From an uncultured Bacteroidales bacterium (GTDB taxonomy: Bacteria > Bacteroidota > Bacteroidia > Bacteroidales > Paludibacteraceae), in assembly GCA_902774995.1 (NCBI GenBank), contig CACYKR010000017.1:1-32105 (forward strand): DNA of 32,105 nucleotides, written 5' to 3'. Below, piece by piece: positions 1-8,288 of this stretch. Below the pieces are notes generated by a model. It did not search any database. It was not told where the DNA came from and saw nothing but the letters and a program-made list of their open reading frames with translations. The position numbers and the translations under genes are program-made. Each line of letters starts with the position of its first letter. Position 1 is the first letter of the stretch.

Positions 1-21
1 CCGTTTTACACTTTTCCGCTG

Positions 22-53
22 CAAAGGTACAACAAAAAATCGACATATGCAAA
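22..53 (-). promoter_or_regulatory. Bacteroidetes-type promoter reading out of the left edge
   Basis: On the minus strand a TTTG box (50-53) followed by CATATG stands 20 bp from TACCTTTG (22-29). This fits the Bacteroidetes -33/-7 consensus (TTTG, about 20 bp, TAnnTTTG). It would start transcription near position 15 and serve a minus-strand gene lying outside the window. The same layout recurs at six other places in this window. Confidence 0.75.
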
Positions 54-55
54 TT

Positions 56-297
56 TTGTTCCCATTTCCTGTAATACATCCGCCCTGTATTCTCTGTGTC
101 CCATTCCCGCCCTTCTTGTGCGAGCCTGTCATTCTTTTCACTTTCGCGGGATTTAATCCCGTCCTTCTTCGTTCAACTCTCGGCTATATCATGCACGCCC
201 TGTCCTCATGATCTTCGTTCAACTCTCGGCATATATGCCGAGCCCTCCGAGCCTTCTTTCCCTCCGTTCCTCCTTCCCCCGACCCGCGCATGGATGC
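56..297. other. Hairpin-rich non-coding region
   Basis: No convincing gene is present; the one long frame is Ser/Pro-rich and resembles no protein I know. The stretch holds several dyads: CGGGAT/ATCCCG (147-161), the 14-bp palindrome CGGCATATATGCCG (227-240) and GCGCAT-GG-ATGCGC (286-299). A pyrimidine-rich tract lies at about 244-285. It sits between the 3' end of the minus gene at 373 and an outward promoter, so it may be a long 3' untranslated region or a decayed element. Confidence 0.5.
166..230. repeat. 19-bp direct repeat, two copies
   Basis: TCTTCGTTCAACTCTCGGC occurs exactly at 166-184 and again at 212-230, 46 bp apart. The second copy runs into the palindrome at 227-240. No coding frame explains the conservation. 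Confidence 0.7.
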
Positions 298-363
298 GCA
301 ATAGAAAATGGCCCGCATCTGCGAGCCATTTCCTTTCTATTGCATCAGCCATGATTGGCTGAT
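298..363 (-). terminator. Double hairpin downstream of the small secreted protein
   Basis: Reading from the minus-strand gene, a short perfect dyad comes first (ATCAGCCA / TGGCTGAT, 344-363). A long imperfect hairpin follows (298-343): outer stem GCAATAGAA / TTCTATTGC and inner stem AAATGGC / GCCATTT, capped by CGCA-TC-TGCG. The tract beyond is not strongly U-rich. Position and stem length suggest a transcript end; it is one of four similar pairs in the window. Confidence 0.55.
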
Positions 364-372
364 CTGCCTTAT

Positions 373-1068
373 TTAGAGCTGTGCGCCGAGAGCGTTGTAT
401 TTAACACCGTTCTTGATGATAACAACCTGGCCGTTCTCAATCGTCTTAACGACTTTACCGGCAGCGTTAACAACCTCGAATCCTTCAGCAGGAGTTACAT
501 TAGCAGCGGGACCACCAAGGCTCAATGCGTAGATGTTAATACCGTTCGTCGGATAAGTCAGCTCAGCCTCGCCGGCTACTACATCGCAAGAGTAAACAGG
601 ATGAACAGCCAAAGTCTTGTTCGGATCTTCCTCAGTCGGAGCAGCAATTGATATTGCATTTGCATCCAGAAGTGTAGCATTGAGGAGCTCCTCGCTATAC
701 TGGGAAATAATAACAGGACGCGGACTGTCGGCAGTTGCGGTACGGGCATAAACATACAGTTTGCCTGCCTCAGGAATCGTCAAAGTGATCTTGTTGTTAG
801 AACTTGACTTACCGCCGGTCTGTAAACGGTACTCAAATTTCACCTGAGCATCGGCATCGCCGAAAGAAGCATTGTTGGCATTGATTTTCAGTTTGCCTCC
901 CTCTGTTTTGTCGGTAATGGTCATTACAAAACCATTTGCGCTGAACGTCTTACCATCAAGTTCTCCGGCAGCAGCTACATCACTTGCACCGAAAGAAATA
1001 GTTTTAACCTCTGCGTTGAGAGTTACGGCAGCCAGCATGGCAGCTGCAAAGAAGAAGATTTTTTTCAT
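373..1068 (-). CDS. Small secreted protein with secretion-tail-like C-terminus
   Basis: A 231-residue protein of unknown role. Residues 1-19 form a clear Sec signal peptide (MKK, a hydrophobic stretch, cleavage after LNA). The body is rich in Thr, Ala and Asn with alternating hydrophobic residues, suggesting an all-beta fold. The last 20 residues contain NGQVVIIKNGVKYNALGAQL, a short tail type common on Bacteroidales secreted proteins and resembling a minimal type IX secretion signal. The giant protein at 17437-24939 ends in a related tail (NGQLFILRGEKMYDATG). The gene has its own promoter (1135-1166) with a roughly 60-nt leader, so it is probably a single-gene unit. I do not recognise the main domain. 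The signal peptide is certain by eye; the sorting role of the tail is inferred. Confidence 0.8.
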   Translation of the reverse strand: MKKIFFFAAAMLAAVTLNAEVKTISFGASDVAAAGELDGKTFSANGFVMTITDKTEGGKLKINANNASFGDADAQVKFEYRLQTGGKSSSNNKITLTIPEAGKLYVYARTATADSPRPVIISQYSEELLNATLLDANAISIAAPTEEDPNKTLAVHPVYSCDVVAGEAELTYPTNGINIYALSLGGPAANVTPAEGFEVVNAAGKVVKTIENGQVVIIKNGVKYNALGAQL

Positions 1069-1134
1069 ACTTTCTTAGTTTTAAAAGTTAATATAAAAAG
1101 TTGTTTGTAAACTTCGTTTTACAAATACGGCACA

Positions 1135-1166
1135 AAGATACTACTTTTTTTAGACATATGCAAGTA
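1135..1166 (-). promoter_or_regulatory. Promoter of the small secreted protein gene
   Basis: Minus strand: CTTGCATATG (CTTG at 1163-1166), a 20-bp spacer, then TATCTTTG (1135-1142). Predicted start is near 1128, leaving about 60 nt of AT-rich leader before the ATG at 1068. Confidence 0.75.
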
Positions 1167-1220
1167 CTTTTTGCCGGAAAATGTAGATTTTTTAGTTTTT
1201 TACCCAAAATAGGAAATTTC

Positions 1221-2699
1221 TTAATACAAATCTTTTACCAGGTCGTTAGCGTACACTTCAATATTCATATATGGTGCCTGAAGAGAAGTAGCCGCAGCAT
1301 CTTTGCGGTCATTCGGATTCAAGCCATGTGTTTTCTCCCATTCATCGGGAATACCATCAAAGTCAGAATCCGTGAGAGAACCGGTATAAGAAGGCCACCC
1401 TCCCACATCAGAAGGGGTGTCGATCAATCCGCCGGTAGAACCATTGGAACCAATATAAGTGTAAGATCCCTCTTGTACTTCCCGTACGATACGTGTATCC
1501 ACAGCATCGCGTTTGAGCGAACACCCCGCTTTCGCCAATACCGTTTCACAGGCGTTTTCTGCAGATTGCTCCGCTGTCAAACAATTCTCGAAAGTGAAAC
1601 GGCTATTCGAACGGCATTCATCTTTCCGGCTGCTGTCATCCGGATGCACGCCACTCCAGTTATCTGCCGTTACGGAAGCGGAGCCATCCATGATGTTATT
1701 TACCACATAGAATTTGCCGGGCACAATAGTGCCGCCATATTTGGGGATACACCCCTCATGAGTGCCATCATCCTTAACATTATCGCATTTGGTAGTGGGG
1801 TTGAGCAGACGCGCCTTTACTCCTGATTTTGTAGCCTTACCCGGCTTGTAGTAATTCGCTATGAAATTATACCGGCGCTGGTTACCCGTCTTGGAGGCGC
1901 TTTCTCCGCCATAGGCAGAATTGCCTCCCCAGTTATAAACCACATTGTTAATAAAATCCGTAGGGCCGACATTAGTGGTCGTGACATAATCATGGTCAAA
2001 CCGCGGCATACGGCTGCTGTGATGCGCTAACAGATTATGGTGGAAGGTGGTATTCTCGCCTCCCCAGATACCGGCATAGCCGTGCGCCCCCTTGGCGTGG
2101 ACGGAATTGTTGAGAGACTCTGACACAATACAATATTGTACCGTGGCATTTTTAACACCGTAAATGGAAAGACACTCATCCGTACTCCATGAGCAGGAGC
2201 AGTGATCGATCATGATATTTTTAGCGCCGGGCATTATTGATAGCGCATCCGCTTCCAACTTATTCAAATCTCCCAGACGGAAACGCATGAAACGAATAAT
2301 CACATTGTCCGCATAAATCTTAATCGGATAGCCCGATATACAAATTCCGTCTCCGGGCGCCGTTTGTCCGAGGATGGTTATCTGACCATGCTTCACCTCA
2401 ATCGGGAAGTCCAGATCAATGCGCCCCGCTACATTAAAAACTATAACACGGGGTCCGGTGGCTTTTTCGAGCGCGTAACGCAATGTGCCGGGTTGCGGAT
2501 CATTCTGGTCATCATCCAAGCTATAAATCACATGGATGGAAGTGCCGCGTCCTCCGGTAACATATTTACCACCGCCATCTGCCCCCGGAAAAGCGGGGAC
2601 AGATGACGAAGGTGTGACAGGTGTGGTAGAGTCATCGCTATTGGACTTGCATGCCACAAATCCAATAACAATGCACACTAATATCCATAATCGTTCCAT
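1221..2699 (-). CDS. Pectate lyase family 1 lipoprotein (right-handed beta-helix)
   Basis: A 492-residue surface lipoprotein predicted to cleave polygalacturonate by beta-elimination. Seen: lipobox ending at Cys17 (GFVAC), a Ser/Thr/Pro linker to about residue 34, then the PL1 opening AFPGADGGGKYVTGGRG (36-52). GTLRYALEK and VIVFNVAGRIDL follow, with the core motif MIDHCSCSWSTDE (163-175) carrying acidic residues in the expected calcium-site area. SSRMPRFD (228-235) has the Arg residues expected near the catalytic site. A short SDFDGIPDEWEKTHGLNP segment near 443-460 is typical of Bacteroidetes PL1 enzymes. The start overlaps the end of susD by 22 nt, so translation is probably coupled. With susC/susD it forms a minimal pectin utilisation locus. 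The family assignment is strong; the exact substrate (homogalacturonan and its methylation) is inferred. Confidence 0.9.
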   Translation of the reverse strand: MERLWILVCIVIGFVACKSNSDDSTTPVTPSSSVPAFPGADGGGKYVTGGRGTSIHVIYSLDDDQNDPQPGTLRYALEKATGPRVIVFNVAGRIDLDFPIEVKHGQITILGQTAPGDGICISGYPIKIYADNVIIRFMRFRLGDLNKLEADALSIMPGAKNIMIDHCSCSWSTDECLSIYGVKNATVQYCIVSESLNNSVHAKGAHGYAGIWGGENTTFHHNLLAHHSSRMPRFDHDYVTTTNVGPTDFINNVVYNWGGNSAYGGESASKTGNQRRYNFIANYYKPGKATKSGVKARLLNPTTKCDNVKDDGTHEGCIPKYGGTIVPGKFYVVNNIMDGSASVTADNWSGVHPDDSSRKDECRSNSRFTFENCLTAEQSAENACETVLAKAGCSLKRDAVDTRIVREVQEGSYTYIGSNGSTGGLIDTPSDVGGWPSYTGSLTDSDFDGIPDEWEKTHGLNPNDRKDAAATSLQAPYMNIEVYANDLVKDLY

Positions 2700-4654
2700 A
2701 AGCGGGGATTAGAGGCCAGAATGATTTCGAAGATAGGCCAATACTGACGATTGTCTATTGCATTTGCATCCAAGCCGTTGGCAAAGATACGTTTTCCCTT
2801 GAGTGTCGCGGAATTTTTACTTACCCAGACATCAGCTATACGCCATCCGTTATGATCTGGTTCATCGAAACCTTCCGGTGTACCCAATTCATCCAATGCG
2901 AGACCATAGATATCGGTAATGACATAGCCGAAACCTTTGTTCACCGCTGAATTATCTTTCTGAAGCTTGACATAGACTTTGTCATTAACCCGGCCGTCGT
3001 ATTCTGTTCCTGCCAAGTCAATAATAAACTTGCTGGCATCTTCCGGATCTTTTTTCACTTTTCCGAAAGCCTCCAGTTTAGCCTCTGCTTCAACAAGCGA
3101 AGAACCAAGGATACCCCAGCGCATCAGGTCATATTTGCGGATATGTTCACCGGCGAACTCTTTCGCGCGCTCTTCCTGGATATCTGCCAACTCGCATTGC
3201 GCTTTCTCGGCCAATCCGGCGCGACGGCGGACAATATTAAGCACATCCAATGCCGATTTGGAACCGGTGTAACTCGGAGCATCGCCCGTCACACCGCCAA
3301 TCATAGCCTCTGCATACATCAACAAGATGTCTGAATAACGCATTACCGGCATATTCAGTCCGTCATCGTCTCCGGTCACATCGTAGTTAAGCCACTCGAA
3401 ACGGTATTTACCCAGATAGAACTTGTTGGCTTTTGTAGGTTTCTGGTAAACAATGGTGTCGCCATAGGCCAATTCGGGATCAACTTTTGTTGTATTTTCA
3501 CTGTCATAAACCCACTCGTACGGATTGACGGTAACCCACTTACGGGTGTCGTTCTTATCAAAGCTGAGAACAAAATCCGGAGTCAGAACCACTTTCAAAT
3601 TACTCTTGGATGTAGCGGTAGTATGCAGCACTTTTCCCAGTGCTGTTTTATTGACATACGCTCCCATACGGTTAAGGAATTGTCCGCGTACATTGTTTGC
3701 AAACGGAATTTCCCACAATGTCTCGGTCTTGCCATACTCAGTGACATTACCGCAGATAGCGCGGAAGACATCTTCATAGTTCGCTTTCAGCTTACCTCCG
3801 ATTTCCACTCCGTCATGGTTCATCACCATCTCCGTGTATTTAACAGCCTCGCCGAGCAACTCGCTGCGCAGCGTTGCATCTATGGTATTCGGTTGCACCT
3901 TGTAAGAAGCACCTCCTCCTTCAATCCAAGTATCCGGACGCAATGCCATACCGGCATATGCAAGGTCAATACGAGCCAGCAAACCGCAGGCAAACTGTTT
4001 GTTCATTCGCTCTACTGTATTGTGTGCCGGCCCCCAGGTGATCTCATCTGCGTATGGCATTAGCTCGATAGCTTTCACCAAATCGACACGCAGTTTGTCA
4101 TAAATCTTGTTGCGGTCACATTTAGTTACATAAATTGCCTCTGTGGTATTCACATCAAGCGGTTCGAAGTTATAAGGCACATCGCCCCATAGCTTGGTCA
4201 TCTCATAATATAGGAACGCGCGCAACGTGAGAGCCTCTCCCCAGAGATAGCGGATATCAACATCGGAAGTGTCACCATACTGCTGAATACCGTTGATGCA
4301 GAGATTGGCACGCTCAATGGCACTGGTGTAATACACCCAGGGATGCTTGTCTTTTGCTGTGATATCACTATGACCATCTTTTGTCATCGCATAGTTATTA
4401 TACGAGGCCAGATCATTTTGCCACTCTATATCCGTATTGAAAGAAACCCATTGTCCGCAAAGACGTGACCGATAAGAGTTCTGTTCACCAAAAATCGTAT
4501 ATATACCGGCTATTACTTGCTCCGTCTGACGTGAAGAAGAGAACACGCTCGCCTCATCCATTGCAGAAGGGGATTCGGTAGAGAAGAATCCGCCCTTGCA
4601 GCCTGTCGCCAGTACCGAGGCGGCAAATAAAATCAAAATATTAATTTTTTTCAT
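2678..4654 (-). CDS. SusD/RagB-family glycan-binding lipoprotein
   Basis: A 658-residue outer-membrane lipoprotein that would bind oligosaccharides over its SusC partner. The signal peptide ends in a lipobox at Cys19 (LATGC). The N-terminal STESPSAMDEASVFSS segment and the repeated helical pattern (AYAGMALRPDTWI, LRAFLYYEMTKLWGDVPY) match the TPR-like SusD fold. The signature MRYSDILLMYAEAM and NIVRRRAGL, then QEERAKEFAGEHIRKYDLMRWG, are the usual C-terminal RagB/SusD motifs. It starts 21 bp after the susC stop codon and overlaps the pectate lyase start by 22 nt, so the three genes form one operon. It is slightly longer than average for the family. Ligand (pectin-derived sugars) is inferred from the lyase neighbour. 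Confidence 0.95.
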   Translation of the reverse strand: MKKINILILFAASVLATGCKGGFFSTESPSAMDEASVFSSSRQTEQVIAGIYTIFGEQNSYRSRLCGQWVSFNTDIEWQNDLASYNNYAMTKDGHSDITAKDKHPWVYYTSAIERANLCINGIQQYGDTSDVDIRYLWGEALTLRAFLYYEMTKLWGDVPYNFEPLDVNTTEAIYVTKCDRNKIYDKLRVDLVKAIELMPYADEITWGPAHNTVERMNKQFACGLLARIDLAYAGMALRPDTWIEGGGASYKVQPNTIDATLRSELLGEAVKYTEMVMNHDGVEIGGKLKANYEDVFRAICGNVTEYGKTETLWEIPFANNVRGQFLNRMGAYVNKTALGKVLHTTATSKSNLKVVLTPDFVLSFDKNDTRKWVTVNPYEWVYDSENTTKVDPELAYGDTIVYQKPTKANKFYLGKYRFEWLNYDVTGDDDGLNMPVMRYSDILLMYAEAMIGGVTGDAPSYTGSKSALDVLNIVRRRAGLAEKAQCELADIQEERAKEFAGEHIRKYDLMRWGILGSSLVEAEAKLEAFGKVKKDPEDASKFIIDLAGTEYDGRVNDKVYVKLQKDNSAVNKGFGYVITDIYGLALDELGTPEGFDEPDHNGWRIADVWVSKNSATLKGKRIFANGLDANAIDNRQYWPIFEIILASNPRLWNDYGY

Positions 4655-4675
4655 ACTATTGATAATTTACTAAGG

Positions 4676-7600
4676 TTAGAATGAAAGGTTGAGTCCGACA
4701 TTGACGCCACGCGTACGCGGATAAGCAGAGTAGTCCACACCCGGCATCATCGGATTCTTGCTGCTGAACACATCCACCTCCGGATCAAAGCCGGAATATT
4801 TGGTAATGCAGAACAGGTTGGAAACCTGAACGTATACACGCAATTTCTGGATGTATGCCTTTTTCAGCCATTCCTCGGAAAGCGAGTAACCTAATGTCAG
4901 TTGGTTGAGACGCAAGAACGAACCATCCTCTATGGCATCCTGGGTGACAGCATAAGAGGTAGCCAGCGGTGAATAGATATTCGCACTACTGTTGGCTGCA
5001 TCCAAGTCAGCAAGCACCATACCTGCGCGGGTCGGACCGGCCGGATAGTTCTTCTGATACTCCTGAATGAGGTCATTACCATTTGCATCCATGATGGAAT
5101 AACGGTTGCCATGGTTCATGGTAGTCAGCAAGTTACGATAAGAAGTTTTCTCATCTAAAGTGGTTATAGTAGAGAACAGTACCTTATTCAGGTTCAGCAC
5201 ATCGTTGCCGATCGAATAAGTGAAATTAGCTCCTAAATCCACTTGTCCCCATTTCTTGCCTCCGATATTGAAATTAAGCGAGAAACCACCTTGGCAAATC
5301 GGCATCGTATTACCCAGTTTTACGCGGTCTTCATCATCAATCTTGCCGTCATTGTTCTGATCTTTCAGTTTCATCATACCGGGGAAAGCTCCATCTTTGC
5401 CCCCCATAGTCTCATGAGGTACGGTAACTCCATCCTTCAGCGTGAATGTGTATTTGCTGTCCGCGTAAGTATAAGTCGAGAAATCAGATCCGGTGTACCA
5501 TCCCTCGTTCTCAAAACCATAGATGTCACCTACCAAACCGCCCGGCTTGGCGATGAACTCATTGAGGGTGATAGTGGTTGTGGAGAAGGCATTCGTAGAT
5601 GCCGGCATCTCAGCCACGTCACCCAAGCTGACAATCTTGGTGCTGTTAGCAGCGATATTGGCACTAATAGTCAAGTTATAATGCAAATTCTGAGAGCGTT
5701 TGTCAAGAGCAACACCCGTTACGGAGAATTCAACACCCTTGTTCTGGGTAGAACCGATATTGCGGAATTGGTAGTTGTAGCCCATAGAGAGCGGATAGAG
5801 AACCAACAGATCTTTCGTAGAATTCAGGTAGAACTCCAAGCTACCGCTCAAACGCTGGTTGAAGAAACCGTAATCGAGCGCGAGGTTACGGGTGACAGTG
5901 GTCTCCCATTTCAGACTTGGATTGGCAGCAATCTTTTTGCTTCCGCCCACCACTAACATATTTGTAAAGCCATTCATCCATGAAACGGTACTGGTGGACT
6001 CACCGGCCACGCTGGACAGGAAATCGGTATGCAGATAACCCAGGTCAATATTGTTGTTACCGGCCGTACCATAAGAGAAACGCAGTTTCAATTGAGACAA
6101 CCAGCTCTGAGCCGGCTCCATGAAACTCTCCTCGGCAATATTCCATGCCAAAGCTGCGGACGGGAAGAAGCCCCACTGGTTCTTACGGGCAAAACGGGTA
6201 GAACCATCTGCACGGAATGTAACCGAAGCATAGTAACGACTCTTGTAGTTATAATCGCCGCGGAAGAAGAACGACAATGTGTTATCCGTCGGATCAATAT
6301 AGTTGGTGTAAGATGTGCTTGCGCAGTTGGAGAGCTGGTTGAACACGTCCGGTCCCAGCAGTTTTCCTTCATAACCTACACCATTCATGGTGCGAGTCTC
6401 GCCTTTGTTCATCAAAATCTCTTCACCTACGGTCACATTGATGTTGTGAGCTTTGTCGATAGACTGGCTATAATTGAAGGTGTTAGTCTGACGGAATTTC
6501 GTGTATTTCTCCATGGTCTGTACTGCGGCACTTTGTCCCGGACAGTTGGTGCGCGCCAGATAAGTCGTTTTGCCATAGAAACGGTTCGTGCTGATGTCGC
6601 GATAATCGTATCCGATTTCCGAACGCCATGTGAAATATTTGGCGAATTTATAAGAGAAATAACCGTTCAGGTTCAACTTCTGGTCTTTTTTGTATTTATA
6701 GTTATCATCGATTGTCAGGATCGGGTCGTACAAACCACCGTACGATTCTTCATCATCCAGGGAATTAGCGTCTTTGGAGTACAACTCAATCGGAGTATAT
6801 TGTACGGAGTTACGCAGACGGGACTCCGAAGTGGAACCTGCGTCTTTTGTCGTATTGGTACCGGCGCCATCTACACGAGTGGAGGTATAGCGGGTATTGA
6901 AAGCAATAGTCAAGCCTTTCAACGGTTTGAATTTGGCCTTCAATGCAATATTATCACGGTGATAATCAGAGCCATACATAATAGCTTTGTTGTCCACACG
7001 GTTGTAACTGAGGTTAAAGCTACCGTTTTTGTTACCACCCGAAACACTTACGGAGTGGTTGGAATCGAATCCGGTACGGCCAAAGGTCTTTTTTTGCCAG
7101 TCGGTAGAAGGCAAATCGTTTGCTCCGGCCAACATCTCATCAATATGAGGATCATCGTCTGAGGTATAGCCTTTTACGAAATAAGGCCAGAATTTATCTT
7201 TCAGTTTGCCCTTCATATAGGCATTCTCATATTGCATCAGCATGAACTCGCGGTTATCCATCACATCCATTTCCTTTGTCAACCATTTCCAGCCCACATA
7301 ACCGGAATAATCAGCGTGAAATACCATCTTGTCTTCACTATCCGTATCAGCATCCTTGGTGGTAATGATGATAACGCCGTTGGCACCCTGTGCACCGTAA
7401 ATAGCGGTAGCCGCAGCGTCTTTCAATACGTCCATCGAAGCGATGTCGCTCGGAGCGATATCCGAGATAGAACTTACCGGGAAACCGTCCACGATATACA
7501 ACGGGTCGTTGCTCTGGGTCAGAGAAGTTCCACCACGCACACGGATCTTCACATCGGCGTCCGGACTACCTTCTGCCGTAGTCACCGATACACCGGCCAG

Positions 7601-8038
7601 TTTACCCTGTAATGCTTCGGCGGCATTGGTGACAGGCACGTCCTTGATTTGATCTGCACTAACAGATGCTACAGCCGTTACCAGGTCGCGTTTTTTCGTG
7701 GTACCATAACCTGTTACCACAACCTCTTCCAGCACCTCCACATCCTCGGAGAGGACTACGTTCATCACATCGCCGGTGATGTTCAGTTCCTGGGTCTTCA
7801 TACCGATGTATGAGAACACCAGCATGGTAGCGCCATCCGGTACGTCGATGGTGTAGTTACCGTCAAAATCCGTTACTGTACCAATCGTGGTACCCTTAAC
7901 TACTACCGAGGCCGAGATGATGGTCTCGCCTGTAGGGTCCTTCACAGTTCCGCTCACCACACGAGCCTCAGCAGCTATGCCTACGAAAAGCAAAGCCGAG
8001 AGCATCATGGTACGGAACGCACTGACATTCAGTTTCAT
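4676..8038 (-). CDS. SusC/RagA-family TonB-dependent outer-membrane transporter
   Basis: A 1120-residue outer-membrane beta-barrel that would import glycan fragments using TonB energy. Order seen: signal peptide (1-25), carboxypeptidase-D regulatory-like domain (about 27-95, VSGTVKDPTGETI ... GTVTDFDGNYTI ... FSYIGMKTQEL), the plug-domain start EEVVVTGYGTTKKRDLV, the SusC-typical TSLTQSNDPLYIVDGFP with KDAAATAIYGAQGANGVIIITTK, then a long barrel. It ends in the aromatic residue of GVNVGLNLSF, as expected for barrel assembly. It is the first gene of the susC-susD-pectate lyase operon. No hybrid two-component or ECF regulator gene is adjacent within the window. Family call is secure; substrate is inferred from the lyase. 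Confidence 0.96.
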   Translation of the reverse strand: MKLNVSAFRTMMLSALLFVGIAAEARVVSGTVKDPTGETIISASVVVKGTTIGTVTDFDGNYTIDVPDGATMLVFSYIGMKTQELNITGDVMNVVLSEDVEVLEEVVVTGYGTTKKRDLVTAVASVSADQIKDVPVTNAAEALQGKLAGVSVTTAEGSPDADVKIRVRGGTSLTQSNDPLYIVDGFPVSSISDIAPSDIASMDVLKDAAATAIYGAQGANGVIIITTKDADTDSEDKMVFHADYSGYVGWKWLTKEMDVMDNREFMLMQYENAYMKGKLKDKFWPYFVKGYTSDDDPHIDEMLAGANDLPSTDWQKKTFGRTGFDSNHSVSVSGGNKNGSFNLSYNRVDNKAIMYGSDYHRDNIALKAKFKPLKGLTIAFNTRYTSTRVDGAGTNTTKDAGSTSESRLRNSVQYTPIELYSKDANSLDDEESYGGLYDPILTIDDNYKYKKDQKLNLNGYFSYKFAKYFTWRSEIGYDYRDISTNRFYGKTTYLARTNCPGQSAAVQTMEKYTKFRQTNTFNYSQSIDKAHNINVTVGEEILMNKGETRTMNGVGYEGKLLGPDVFNQLSNCASTSYTNYIDPTDNTLSFFFRGDYNYKSRYYASVTFRADGSTRFARKNQWGFFPSAALAWNIAEESFMEPAQSWLSQLKLRFSYGTAGNNNIDLGYLHTDFLSSVAGESTSTVSWMNGFTNMLVVGGSKKIAANPSLKWETTVTRNLALDYGFFNQRLSGSLEFYLNSTKDLLVLYPLSMGYNYQFRNIGSTQNKGVEFSVTGVALDKRSQNLHYNLTISANIAANSTKIVSLGDVAEMPASTNAFSTTTITLNEFIAKPGGLVGDIYGFENEGWYTGSDFSTYTYADSKYTFTLKDGVTVPHETMGGKDGAFPGMMKLKDQNNDGKIDDEDRVKLGNTMPICQGGFSLNFNIGGKKWGQVDLGANFTYSIGNDVLNLNKVLFSTITTLDEKTSYRNLLTTMNHGNRYSIMDANGNDLIQEYQKNYPAGPTRAGMVLADLDAANSSANIYSPLATSYAVTQDAIEDGSFLRLNQLTLGYSLSEEWLKKAYIQKLRVYVQVSNLFCITKYSGFDPEVDVFSSKNPMMPGVDYSAYPRTRGVNVGLNLSF

Positions 8039-8131
8039 AAAGAGAATTTTGTTTGTATTGATATTAAAGTTAAAATGTTGTTTCCGTCCTTCTCATGCGC
8101 GATATACGTGCATATATAAACAAACCGGGTG

Positions 8132-8139
8132 CAAAATTA
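8132..8139 (-). promoter_or_regulatory. Possible susC promoter, -7 box only
   Basis: TAATTTTG on the minus strand matches TAnnTTTG and lies 94 bp upstream of the susC start. No TTTG/CTTG box is found 20 bp further upstream, unlike the other promoters here, so the site may be weak or need an activator. Confidence 0.4.
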
Positions 8140-8237
8140 CTGCTTTTTCTTCACAACTATGTGTAAAAATTGACGTTTTTTGTGCAATTGTATTCTTTTT
8201 TGCCAACTCGACTTTACAAACCGCCCCTCATCCTTCG

Positions 8238-8288
8238 TACATCGTACATCGTCCCTTTGTACATTGTACATCGTCCCTTTGTACATCA
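8238..8288. repeat. 22-bp tandem repeat at the topB stop codon
   Basis: Two 22-bp units (8245-8266 and 8267-8288) differ only in their last two bases and share TACATCGTCCCTTTGTACAT; a partial copy precedes them. The topB stop codon lies inside the last unit. Related words occur at 8909-8940 within topB and at 17511-17545 in the giant gene. Confidence 0.75.

Noticed and set aside
96-362. 88-residue plus-strand frame in the left intergenic region
   Set aside because: Low-complexity Ser/Pro/Phe composition, runs through hairpins and palindromes, and has no homologous features.
1101-1826. Long plus-strand frame opposite the pectate lyase gene
   Set aside because: It is antisense to a gene with clear PL1 motifs, has no recognisable domains and reflects codon bias of the real strand.
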